64,000 nucleotides of DNA from assembly GCA_026545225.1 (NCBI GenBank), contig CM048847.1, positions 9,790,501 through 9,854,500 of the forward strand, written 5' to 3'. The position numbers and the translations under genes are program-made. Each line of letters begins with the position of its first letter. Position 1 is the stretch's first letter. The notes under the pieces are model-generated. The model did no database searches, had not been told where the DNA came from, and saw nothing but the letters and a program-made list of their open reading frames with translations. Below are positions 32,569 through 44,728 of this stretch, in pieces. The stretch is from Cornus controversa (lineage: Eukaryota; Streptophyta; Magnoliopsida; Cornales; Cornaceae).

Positions 32569-35066
32569 ACTTTCAATTGAAGTCGATGACCGTCTCCTAC
32601 GGACGTTAAATTGTAGGATTTGTATGTATTTCTATCCTTTAATTTCTTTAGTTTTCTTTTATTTTTATTTTTATTTTATTTTGTTTTATTTTATTATTTT
32701 TAGTTTATGTTTTTCTTTAGTTTCTTTCAATTCTAGTTGCGTTTTAATATTTTTTTCTTTGAGTTTTTGATGTATAAGTTGCTTCCGGAGGATGCCAAGA
32801 GGTGTACCGAGGTATTTGGACTCAAAATAGGTGAAAAAGAGAGGTCTCGGTCGACCTTGGGCGATGGACCCTCCAAAAATACCCTTCCCGGTCGACCCTT
32901 GGCGATAGATACTTAACAAGCTCCAGCAGGGGGGATCGATCGCCCCTTTGAAGGGGGATCGATCGCCCCCATTATTTGACAAAGAGAACAGGCAACCAGC
33001 TGGGCGATCGATCGCCCAGCCCATGGGGGATCGATCGCCCCAGCCCCAACATGCCCAACTGCTCTGATTTTGTGCTATTTCGCTCCCTCTTCACAACTTA
33101 TATGCTCCCACTTGAAAATGCATCACTTTGGTGACTCTCCAACATCAAAATACACTCTCAAAATATTTCATAACACTACTTGATCATCATCATTCATCAC
33201 CATCTTCATCTATTCCAATCTATTTTTCTCCATCCTCATTAAATGATCAATTTTCTCAAATTTCTTCTTCACAAGGAAGTAGACTTTGTTTGAAAAATTG
33301 GTTGGATTTCTTTGAGAGGTTTTGTGCTACAAGTTTGGGGGAGGACATTGCACATTAAATGTGGACTAGTTGGTTGATTTTGATGCAACATTCCGGCCAT
33401 GACTTAGATGCTTCGGCACCACCTTTTCCTTGATTTTTTTCGGAGGTAACTATCTTTTGTATTTTTATTTTTATTTTTAATTTTCTTTTCTTTATTTTGT
33501 TTTTCATATTATTTTTTTTATTTAGTTTCAAAAAAAAAAAAAAAAAAAAATTTATTTCATATTTATTTTCACCTATACTATTTCACTTGGTCTTTGGGGT
33601 ATAGTGGTTTATTTTGACAGGTTGTAACATCCAAGTTTGGGGGTGTGCTTGCATTGCCTTCATACAACTTGGTGTGCTCTATTTTCTTGCCACTCATTCT
33701 CCGGATTCCTGGTATTATCGTTCTTACTCCTCTCTATGCTTTGATTGATAGTACATTGAGGACAATGTACAGTTTAAGTTTGGGGGTGAGGCGATGCCTA
33801 TTTTTGTGCTTTATTGCAATATGGGGGGAAATTTGTGTGAAATTCTTCTTGTTTTAGGATTTTTATTTATTTTATTTTCTTAGTTTATTTTTTATTTTCT
33901 TTTGTTTTATTTTTAGATAGAATGTTTTGACATCATTCAAGGGATTAATACCTTATGTAGGTGCTTAACTTGCAATTTTTGAGTATGTTTGAAATTTTTG
34001 AAAACTGTGGTTTAAATTAAGTGGTTTTAATCATGATTTGCAATAACATGTTTTGAAGTGATTGATTTTAGTTTCCTTACATGCACAAACACACTAGCAT
34101 AATTTTGTGAGGTATAAATCTATGTTTTGAGTTATTGAGTTACATATGCTTGATATTAATTAGTATCTCTTGAGAATGAGTACCAATGATGTGTTTTACT
34201 TGACTTCAATGAAAAAGAAAAAAAAAGAAGAAAAAGAAAAAAGAAAAAAAAGTGATGAATAAGCAAATCAATTTGATCCTTTTCATGAGTAACCGGGCCT
34301 CTATGCCTCAGGAAGCACGGAGTGTTCGCGTCAAAAGTGAAAAGGTGAGAAAAGATGAGCATTGGTTGTCTTGATTTGTAGCCTGACTGATTCGAGTAAT
34401 TAGGTCTTCGGGGTATCTTAAAGCCTAGTGCCCTAAAGCCATCTGGCTTGGGAGTCATTGACCGAAAGCTTGCTACATGGATCTTTCAGAAAGCTTAATA
34501 GATCAAGACATTGCACAACCAATAAAGCAATGAAAAAAAGAATGATGAAAAAAAAAATGAAAAAGTCATGTATGCATGTTGGGAAGTATGAGTTCAATAA
34601 GGGGAGTTAGTGAGTTGAAGGGGTATGTGCCTTAATATATTCAGAACTTGGTTATGCTACATGAGATGACTGCTAGTTCACTTTACACGAGGAAGCTAGA
34701 GTTGATTATTTTGAGATATGTTGATGTGAATTATGTGTGGGGACCATTGATTTGAATTATAGAATTTGAAAGTTTGAAATTATTCTTGAATGCAAGTTTG
34801 TAACTATGTATTGTAATTTTCTTCTTGAATTAATGTTGAAACAGAATTTTGAATGTTTGTGGGTAACATTTCTGGAAACCCTCACGAGACTATACTCGTC
34901 CACTAGGGGGAACCTAGGGGTTTAAAGGCTTGTTGCATATGCTAAATGCAATCGTTTCTCCCACGAAAGTGGAGTTAGGTAGTTTAGTTAGTGTTTAGTA
35001 GTTTCTTTGTTTTAGTTTTGTTTTATTCTATTGCTAAGGGACTAGCAATATGTAAGTTTGGGGGTG

Positions 35067-36501
35067 TGATCGGCGTTGAATGTTACGCATTCTAGCCTCT
35101 TAACTTATGTATTTTATTCTCTTAGTGATAGATTATTTTGTGATTTTACTTTGTTTTAGTGTTTTCTGTATTTTCAGGGCCTTAATGATTATTTCAGTTA
35201 AAACCAGGATTTTGGGCTTTTAAAGAAGACATCCAAGATGGTGAGATGAAGCCTACATCAAGGAGATTCACTCAACCATTTATTTCAACTCAAATCAGCC
35301 CAAGGAAGAGGTCCAAGAGAATTACAACTGCTTAAGAAGGTTTCGGGCCTGAAGCCCAAATCTGCGCATAATGCAGTCTTAATCCCGTTTTGGAAAACGG
35401 ACCAGAAGTCTTATTTCCGAGCCTCAAATCGACATAATTTACGCGTGGGGTTGAACGAAATTTGATTCTGCACACTTTTGTATTTCACGAAAATTCCGTG
35501 AATCGGACTTCTAGTGGGTCAAAAGTTGGGCCGAAGTTAGCAGGAAAAACCCACCTGATTAGTGCTGCGGGAAACCCTAATTTATTCCTAATTGGATTAG
35601 GACTTTGATGTATTCTCTTGGTTATTTAAAGTGACAAATTGGGGCTGTATTGAGGAGGCTTGGCAGCAGCTTTGAAGAGCTTTTGGAATAGAGAATCATT
35701 GGAGAACAAGGCGTATCATGAGCGGCTAGTTCAGCCACCAGGGTTCTGATGGAGCCCTAACTAAACATCACTGGTTTGATTGTTCTAATTATTGGGGATT
35801 TTTGTATTCATTCATAGATTGTGTAATTTAGAGGATTCTTATTATTGAATTGAGCAATAAAAGTCTTATAAATTCAGTTTCAATGATTTCTTATCTTGTC
35901 TTAGATACTTGATTGTTGTTATTGAACTCGTCCCTCTTATTTTCTGTGATCATGAGAGTGATTATTACACAATGGTTTTCACTGAATATATCATTAAAAT
36001 CTTTGATGGATTATGCCTAGAGAAGATGAACCATACTGCACCCTAGATTAGAGTAGTTAGGCAGATGGCTCATGCCAATCGAAGATAGTCCATGACTTAG
36101 CCTTAATCATATGTTATCTTCTTGACGGATGGAGGTGAGCTTGTAGCCACCGACACCACTTATGCATGATATGATGCCCTATAGTTAGTTCAATTGACCC
36201 TTGATTGTGAAGTTAGTGGTGAAATCAATTACCCTAGACTTATCTTTATATTCTCTACACTCCTTAGTTTTTCTTGCTTTTGTTCAATTGCTTCATTAGT
36301 TAATTTAGAATTAAAAATCAGAACTTATTTCTTTTAAATTTAATTAGAATTAGTCCTAACAATTCAACACAGTCAGACCATAGTCCTTGAGGTTCGACAC
36401 CCATTCCTTTCGATAGCCCTATTCTGCAAGGAATTCGTTCTATTGCGAAGTGTGGAAATTTTAATTGATATACTTTTTGAGTCACACTCACACACGAATC
36501 A
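35067..36501 (+). repeat. Array LTR 6
   Basis: 1435 bp; T at 36180 with the extra-T haplotype, although it lies between LTRs 5 and 7, which both have the other haplotype. Confidence 0.93.
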
Positions 36502-36810
36502 ATTTTTGGCGCCGTTGCCGGGGACTGTCTATTTGATTGTTTGGATTTTTAGAATTAGTTCTAATTGGATTTTTAGTTTAGGAAATTTTTTTTTTATTAT
36601 TTTTATTAATTTTCTTTTATTTTTTTATTTTTTTATTTATTTTATTTTTGTTTTCTTTTCAATTACTAATTAGTTTTATTTTTTTTTTTAGTTTAGAATT
36701 TTTTTTTATTTGCTACTAACCTAATTTTTTTTTATTTTTTTATTTTTTATTTTTCTTTCCGGTACATCAATCACCATACCATTGAGCAAGAGGAAGAGAT
36801 TATTTACATC

Positions 36811-38649
36811 ATGGATGGTGTGCGTGGTAATACTGAGGACAACAATATTGTGCCTAATGCTGTTGTGGAAAAAGCGAGATTGATCAGAGACTACTATGTC
36901 CCAGAGACTTATAATTCACCAGCTGATTTTCAATTGCCTGATGTCACTGCACAGAACTATGAGATCAAGCCCAGTATCATTCATATGTTGCCATCCTATT
37001 TTGGGTTGACTCATGAGGATCCGTACAAGCACTTGGATGAATTTTTAGAAGTTTGCTCATTAACGAAAATTCACAACTTCTCTGAAGATGCTTTTCGGAT
37101 GCGACTCTTTCCATTCTCTCTAAAGGAAAAGGCCAAGTATTGGTTCAGATCTCTACCGGCGAGCTCTATCACTACATGGACTCAAATGCAAAATGAATTT
37201 TTGAAGAAATATTTTCCGATAGGGAGGACCAATCAATTCAGACGAGCTATCACTAGTTTCTCTCAATTTGAGGGGGAACAATTTTTTGAGACATGGGAGA
37301 GATTCAAGGACCTTCTTAGGAAGTGTCCTCATCATCAAGTTCCAATGTGGCAGTTAGTGCAATGTTTCTATGAAGGGCTAACTGAAGGTAACAGACAGAT
37401 GGTTGATGCGTCATGTGGAGGTACTTTTATGTTGAAGAGTGAAGAAGAGGCATGGACCTTATTTGAAAATCTTAGTGACAACTCTCTACAACATGTGTCC
37501 TCTACTCGTTCTAGCAGACCAACCCATTCAAGGAAGGAAGATGATATTTTTGAGATTGGTTCTGCAGATGCTATGTCTACCATTGTGGATGCTGTGGCAC
37601 AAAGAGTGGTGCAACTCATGGCGGGTTGTCAAGTGCCTAATCAATCTTCATATCCTTCTATTTTTGAGCCATGTGCTTTTTGCTCGAGTCCTATGCATCA
37701 TATGAATAATTGCCCTTCAATTGGGCAGTTTGTCGATCTTCCACAAGGACAAGGGGGAGCAATTCAGCCCACTTTTCAACCTCAGAACTATGTGCCTTCA
37801 CAATTATATCAAGAACAAGTTCCTATGGCACAGAGGTATTCAGCCATTGAGGACAAGATGACAATTGTCCTAGAAAAACTTGAGAAGCTTGACTCTATTA
37901 TCGAGATAGTGCAAGCTACTGCAGCAAAAGTTCAATCCACAACTCAACTGGTTTATTCTCATTCTCAATCGATTGCCAAACTGGAATTTCAGTTTGGACA
38001 ACTTGTCAATGCCGTGAGTAAAAGAGAAGAGGAGAAACTACCAAGCCAACCAGTTGCCAACCCAAGAGGGGTTCATGTCCTTAACAATATTTCTTCTTCA
38101 AGTAACCCACACCATGAACAATTTCAAGCCATCACCACTTTTAGAAGTGGAGAAATAAGTGACAACAAGGTGGGGGAGAAGAAGCTTGTTGAAGAAGAAG
38201 TGCCAAAGAGTCCAAATGTTGAAATTTCTCATGAGCCTAAGGTGAAATTGAATACTTTTAATGCCATTCAACATCCTTTAGATGAGAGTGATTGTTTCTT
38301 CATGGATGGCTTTGATGATTATATTGAAGAAGTTGATCCGGTTGCTCTATCACATGATGTTGAGAATTCCACTAAGGGGGTGAATAATTTACTTGATGTA
38401 GTGGTCATGAAAAATACTCCACCTTGGAGGATTCCGATTGAGCCATTGCCTATTCTTTCTAGCATTCCTTCAATGCCATCATTAGAGTCTCCTCCATGGG
38501 TAAAATTGAAACATGTTCCGTCAAGGGAGAGAGATGTGTTTTTTGAAGCCAATGACACCATTCCGATCACTTTGAGTTCAACCCAAGGAGGTGAGGATCA
38601 TATAGGAGGAACAAAGTTAAATCTCCTCAAGAGATGTGGCATTGGGTGA
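36811..38649 (+). CDS. Gag protein, unit 6
   Basis: Intact, identical protein. Downstream, A at 39418 changes the first polypurine-like motif to AAGTTTAGGGG, a change shared only with unit 7. Confidence 0.9.
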   Translation: MDGVRGNTEDNNIVPNAVVEKARLIRDYYVPETYNSPADFQLPDVTAQNYEIKPSIIHMLPSYFGLTHEDPYKHLDEFLEVCSLTKIHNFSEDAFRMRLFPFSLKEKAKYWFRSLPASSITTWTQMQNEFLKKYFPIGRTNQFRRAITSFSQFEGEQFFETWERFKDLLRKCPHHQVPMWQLVQCFYEGLTEGNRQMVDASCGGTFMLKSEEEAWTLFENLSDNSLQHVSSTRSSRPTHSRKEDDIFEIGSADAMSTIVDAVAQRVVQLMAGCQVPNQSSYPSIFEPCAFCSSPMHHMNNCPSIGQFVDLPQGQGGAIQPTFQPQNYVPSQLYQEQVPMAQRYSAIEDKMTIVLEKLEKLDSIIEIVQATAAKVQSTTQLVYSHSQSIAKLEFQFGQLVNAVSKREEEKLPSQPVANPRGVHVLNNISSSSNPHHEQFQAITTFRSGEISDNKVGEKKLVEEEVPKSPNVEISHEPKVKLNTFNAIQHPLDESDCFFMDGFDDYIEEVDPVALSHDVENSTKGVNNLLDVVVMKNTPPWRIPIEPLPILSSIPSMPSLESPPWVKLKHVPSRERDVFFEANDTIPITLSSTQGGEDHIGGTKLNLLKRCGIG

Positions 38650-41146
38650 ACTTTCAATTGAAGTCGATGACCGTCTCCTACGGACGTTAAATTGTAGGAT
38701 TTGTATGTATTTCTATCCTTTAATTTCTTTAGTTTTCTTTTATTTTTATTTTTATTTTATTTTGTTTTATTTTATTATTTTTAGTTTATGTTTTTCTTTA
38801 GTTTCTTTCAATTCTAGTTGCGTTTTAATATTTTTTTCTTTGAGTTTTTGATGTATAAGTTGCTTCCGGAGGATGCCAAGAGGTGTACCGAGGTATTTGG
38901 ACTCAAAATAGGTGAAAAAGAGAGGTCTCGGTCGACCTTGGGCGATGGACCCTCCAAAAATACCCTTCCCGGTCGACCCTTGGCGATAGATACTTAACAA
39001 GCTCCAGCAGGGGGGATCGATCGCCCCTTTGAAGGGGGATCGATCGCCCCCATTATTTGACAAAGAGAACAGGCAACCAGCTGGGCGATCGATCGCCCAG
39101 CCCATGGGGGATCGATCGCCCCAGCCCCAACATGCCCAACTGCTCTGATTTTGTGCTATTTCGCTCCCTCTTCACAACTTATATGCTCCCACTTGAAAAT
39201 GCATCACTTTGGTGACTCTCCAACATCAAAATACACTCTCAAAATATTTCATAACACTACTTGATCATCATCATTCATCACCATCTTCATCTATTCCAAT
39301 CTATTTTTCTCCATCCTCATTAAATGATCAATTTTCTCAAATTTCTTCTTCACAAGGAAGTAGACTTTGTTTGAAAAATTGGTTGGATTTCTTTGAGAGG
39401 TTTTGTGCTACAAGTTTAGGGGAGGACATTGCACATTAAATGTGGACTAGTTGGTTGATTTTGATGCAACATTCCGGCCATGACTTAGATGCTTCGGCAC
39501 CACCTTTTCCTTGATTTTTTTCGGAGGTAACTATCTTTTGTATTTTTATTTTTATTTTTAATTTTCTTTTCTTTATTTTGTTTTTCATATTATTTTTTTT
39601 ATTTAGTTTCAAAAAAAAAAAAAAAAAAAATTTATTTCATATTTATTTTCACCTATACTATTTCACTTGGTCTTTGGGGTATAGTGGTTTATTTTGACAG
39701 GTTGTAACATCCAAGTTTGGGGGTGTGCTTGCATTGCCTTCATACAACTTGGTGTGCTCTATTTTCTTGCCACTCATTCTCCGGATTCCTGGTATTATCG
39801 TTCTTACTCCTCTCTATGCTTTGATTGATAGTACATTGAGGACAATGTACAGTTTAAGTTTGGGGGTGAGGCGATGCCTATTTTTGTGCTTTATTGCAAT
39901 ATGGGGGGAAATTTGTGTGAAATTCTTCTTGTTTTAGGATTTTTATTTATTTTATTTTCTTAGTTTATTTTTTATTTTCTTTTGTTTTATTTTTAGATAG
40001 AATGTTTTGACATCATTCAAGGGATTAATACCTTATGTAGGTGCTTAACTTGCAATTTTTGAGTATGTTTGAAATTTTTGAAAACTGTGGTTTAAATTAA
40101 GTGGTTTTAATCATGATTTGCAATAACATGTTTTGAAGTGATTGATTTTAGTTTCCTTACATGCACAAACACACTAGCATAATTTTGTGAGGTATAAATC
40201 TATGTTTTGAGTTATTGAGTTACATATGCTTGATATTAATTAGTATCTCTTGAGAATGAGTACCAATGATGTGTTTTACTTGACTTCAATGAAAAAGAAA
40301 AAAAAAGAAGAAAAAGAAAAAAGAAAAAAAAGTGATGAATAAGCAAATCAATTTGATCCTTTTCATGAGTAACCGGGCCTCTATGCCTCAGGAAGCACGG
40401 AGTGTTCGCGTCAAAAGTGAAAAGGTGAGAAAAGATGAGCATTGGTTGTCTTGATTTGTAGCCTGACTGATTCGAGTAATTAGGTCTTCGGGGTATCTTA
40501 AAGCCTAGTGCCCTAAAGCCATCTGGCTTGGGAGTCATTGACCGAAAGCTTGCTACATGGATCTTTCAGAAAGCTTAATAGATCAAGACATTGCACAACC
40601 AATAAAGCAATGAAAAAAAGAATGATGAAAAAAAAAATGAAAAAGTCATGTATGCATGTTGGGAAGTATGAGTTCAATAAGGGGAGTTAGTGAGTTGAAG
40701 GGGTATGTGCCTTAATATATTCAGAACTTGGTTATGCTACATGAGATGACTGCTAGTTCACTTTACACGAGGAAGCTAGAGTTGATTATTTTGAGATATG
40801 TTGATGTGAATTATGTGTGGGGACCATTGATTTGAATTATAGAATTTGAAAGTTTGAAATTATTCTTGAATGCAAGTTTGTAACTATGTATTGTAATTTT
40901 CTTCTTGAATTAATGTTGAAACAGAATTTTGAATGTTTGTGGGTAACATTTCTGGAAACCCTCACGAGACTATACTCGTCCACTAGGGGGAACCTAGGGG
41001 TTTAAAGGCTTGTTGCATATGCTAAATGCAATCGTTTCTCCCACGAAAGTGGAGTTAGGTAGTTTAGTTAGTGTTTAGTAGTTTCTTTGTTTTAGTTTTG
41101 TTTTATTCTATTGCTAAGGGACTAGCAATATGTAAGTTTGGGGGTG

Positions 41147-42580
41147 TGATCGGCGTTGAATGTTACGCATTCTAGCCTCTTAACTTATGTATTTTATTCT
41201 CTTAGTGATAGATTATTTTGTGATTTTACTTTGTTTTAGTGTTTTCTGTATTTTCAGGGCCTTAATGATTATTTCAGTTAAAACCAGGATTTTGGGCTTT
41301 TAAAGAAGACATCCAAGATGGTGAGATGAAGCCTACATCAAGGAGATTCACTCAACCATTTATTTCAACTCAAATCAGCCCAAGGAAGAGGTCCAAGAGA
41401 ATTACAACTGCTTAAGAAGGTTTCGGGCCTGAAGCCCAAATCTGCGCATAATGCAGTCTTAATCCCGTTTTGGAAAACGGACCAGAAGTCTTATTTCCGA
41501 GCCTCAAATCGACATAATTTACGCGTGGGGTTGAACGAAATTTGATTCTGCACACTTTTGTATTTCACGAAAATTCCGTGAATCGGACTTCTAGTGGGTC
41601 AAAAGTTGGGCCGAAGTTAGCAGGAAAAACCCACCTGATTAGTGCTGCGGGAAACCCTAATTTATTCCTAATTGGATTAGGACTTTGATGTATTCTCTTG
41701 GTTATTTAAAGTGACAAATTGGGGCTGTATTGAGGAGGCTTGGCAGCAGCTTTGAAGAGCTTTTGGAATAGAGAATCATTGGAGAACAAGGCGTATCATG
41801 AGCGGCTAGTTCAGCCACCAGGGTTCTGATGGAGCCCTAACTAAACATCACTGGTTTGATTGTTCTAATTATTGGGGATTTTTGTATTCATTCATAGATT
41901 GTGTAATTTAGAGGATTCTTATTATTGAATTGAGCAATAAAAGTCTTATAAATTCAGTTTCAATGATTTCTTATCTTGTCTTAGATACTTGATTGTTGTT
42001 ATTGAACTCGTCCCTCTTATTTTCTGTGATCATGAGAGTGATTATTACACAATGGTTTTCACTGAATATATCATTAAAATCTTTGATGGATTATGCCTAG
42101 AGAAGATGAACCATACTGCACCCTAGATTAGAGTAGTTAGGCAGATGGCTCATGCCAATCGAAGATAGTCCATGACTTAGCCTTAATCATATGTTATCTT
42201 CTTGACGGATGGAGGTGAGCTTGTAGCCACCGACACCACTTATGCATGATATGATGCCCCATAGTTAGTTCAATTGACCCTTGATTGTGAAGTTAGTGGT
42301 GAAATCAATTACCCTAGACTTATCTTATATTCTCTACACTCCTTAGTTTTTCTTGCTTTTGTTCAATTGCTTCATTAGTTAATTTAGAATTAAAAATCAG
42401 AACTTATTTCTTTTAAATTTAATTAGAATTAGTCCTAACAATTCAACACAGTCAGACCATAGTCCTTGAGGTTCGACACCCATTCCTTTCGATAGCCCTA
42501 TTCTGCAAGGAATTCGTTCTATTGCGAAGTGTGGAAATTTTAATTGATATACTTTTTGAGTCACACTCACACACGAATCA
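41147..42580 (+). repeat. Array LTR 7
   Basis: 1434 bp; C / no-extra-T haplotype with T in AAAATCTTTG, like LTR 1. Confidence 0.93.
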
Positions 42581-42889
42581 ATTTTTGGCGCCGTTGCCGG
42601 GGACTGTCTATTTGATTGTTTGGATTTTTAGAATTAGTTCTAATTGGATTTTTAGTTTAGGAAATTTTTTTTTTATTATTTTTATTAATTTTCTTTTATT
42701 TTTTTATTTTTTTATTTATTTTATTTTTGTTTTCTTTTCAATTACTAATTAGTTTTATTTTATTTTTTAGTTTAGAATTTTTTTTTATTTGCTACTAACC
42801 TAATTTTTTTTTATTTTTTTATTTTTTATTTTTCTTTCCGGTACATCAATCACCATACCATTGAGCAAGAGGAAGAGATTATTTACATC

Positions 42890-44728
42890 ATGGATGGTGT
42901 GCGTGGTAATACTGAGGACAACAATATTGTGCCTAATGCTGTTGTGGAAAAAGCGAGATTGATCAGAGACTACTATGTCCCAGAGACTTATAATTCACCA
43001 GCTGATTTTCAATTGCCTGATGTCACTGCACAGAACTATGAGATCAAGCCCAGTATCATTCATATGTTGCCATCCTATTTTGGGTTGACTCATGAGGATC
43101 CGTACAAGCACTTGGATGAATTTTTAGAAGTTTGCTCATTAACGAAAATTCACAACTTCTCTGAAGATGCTTTTCGGATGCGACTCTTTCCATTCTCTCT
43201 AAAGGAAAAGGCCAAGTATTGGTTCAGATCTCTACCGGCGAGCTCTATCACTACATGGACTCAAATGCAAAATGAATTTTTGAAGAAATATTTTCCGATA
43301 GGGAGGACCAATCAATTCAGACGAGCTATCACTAGTTTCTCTCAATTTGAGGGGGAACAATTTTTTGAGACATGGGAGAGATTCAAGGACCTTCTTAGGA
43401 AGTGTCCTCATCATCAAGTTCCAATGTGGCAGTTAGTGCAATGTTTCTATGAAGGGCTAACTGAAGGTAACAGACAGATGGTTGATGCGTCATGTGGAGG
43501 TACTTTTATGTTGAAGAGTGAAGAAGAGGCATGGACCTTATTTGAAAATCTTAGTGACAACTCTCTACAACATGTGTCCTCTACTCGTTCTAGCAGACCA
43601 ACCCATTCAAGGAAGGAAGATGATATTTTTGAGATTGGTTCTGCAGATGCTATGTCTACCATTGTGGATGCTGTGGCACAAAGAGTGGTGCAACTCATGG
43701 CGGGTTGTCAAGTGCCTAATCAATCTTCATATCCTTCTATTTTTGAGCCATGTGCTTTTTGCTCGAGTCCTATGCATCATATGAATAATTGCCCTTCAAT
43801 TGGGCAGTTTGTCGATCTTCCACAAGGACAAGGGGGAGCAATTCAGCCCACTTTTCAACCTCAGAACTATGTGCCTTCACAATTATATCAAGAACAAGTT
43901 CCTATGGCACAGAGGTATTCAGCCATTGAGGACAAGATGACAATTGTCCTAGAAAAACTTGAGAAGCTTGACTCTATTATCGAGATAGTGCAAGCTACTG
44001 CAGCAAAAGTTCAATCCACAACTCAACTGGTTTATTCTCATTCTCAATCGATTGCCAAACTGGAATTTCAGTTTGGACAACTTGTCAATGCCGTGAGTAA
44101 AAGAGAAGAGGAGAAACTACCAAGCCAACCAGTTGCCAACCCAAGAGGGGTTCATGTCCTTAACAATATTTCTTCTTCAAGTAACCCACACCATGAACAA
44201 TTTCAAGCCATCACCACTTTTAGAAGTGGAGAAATAAGTGACAACAAGGTGGGGGAGAAGAAGCTTGTTGAAGAAGAAGTGCCAAAGAGTCCAAATGTTG
44301 AAATTTCTCATGAGCCTAAGGTGAAATTGAATACTTTTAATGCCATTCAACATCCTTTAGATGAGAGTGATTGTTTCTTCATGGATGGCTTTGATGATTA
44401 TATTGAAGAAGTTGATCCGGTTGCTCTATCACATGATGTTGAGAATTCCACTAAGGGGGTGAATAATTTACTTGATGTAGTGGTCATGAAAAATACTCCA
44501 CCTTGGAGGATTCCGATTGAGCCATTGCCTATTCTTTCTAGCATTCCTTCAATGCCATCATTAGAGTCTCCTCCATGGGTAAAATTGAAACATGTTCCGT
44601 CAAGGGAGAGAGATGTGTTTTTTGAAGCCAATGACACCATTCCGATCACTTTGAGTTCAACCCAAGGAGGTGAGGATCATATAGGAGGAACAAAGTTAAA
44701 TCTCCTCAAGAGATGTGGCATTGGGTGA
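42890..44728 (+). CDS. Gag protein, unit 7
   Basis: Intact, identical protein. The 3' region matches unit 6 (A at 45497, T at 45733). The leader is a hybrid: it lacks the 11-bp block like units 3-6, but has the A-interrupted TTTTATTTTATTTTTTAG run of units 1 and 2. Confidence 0.9.
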   Translation: MDGVRGNTEDNNIVPNAVVEKARLIRDYYVPETYNSPADFQLPDVTAQNYEIKPSIIHMLPSYFGLTHEDPYKHLDEFLEVCSLTKIHNFSEDAFRMRLFPFSLKEKAKYWFRSLPASSITTWTQMQNEFLKKYFPIGRTNQFRRAITSFSQFEGEQFFETWERFKDLLRKCPHHQVPMWQLVQCFYEGLTEGNRQMVDASCGGTFMLKSEEEAWTLFENLSDNSLQHVSSTRSSRPTHSRKEDDIFEIGSADAMSTIVDAVAQRVVQLMAGCQVPNQSSYPSIFEPCAFCSSPMHHMNNCPSIGQFVDLPQGQGGAIQPTFQPQNYVPSQLYQEQVPMAQRYSAIEDKMTIVLEKLEKLDSIIEIVQATAAKVQSTTQLVYSHSQSIAKLEFQFGQLVNAVSKREEEKLPSQPVANPRGVHVLNNISSSSNPHHEQFQAITTFRSGEISDNKVGEKKLVEEEVPKSPNVEISHEPKVKLNTFNAIQHPLDESDCFFMDGFDDYIEEVDPVALSHDVENSTKGVNNLLDVVVMKNTPPWRIPIEPLPILSSIPSMPSLESPPWVKLKHVPSRERDVFFEANDTIPITLSSTQGGEDHIGGTKLNLLKRCGIG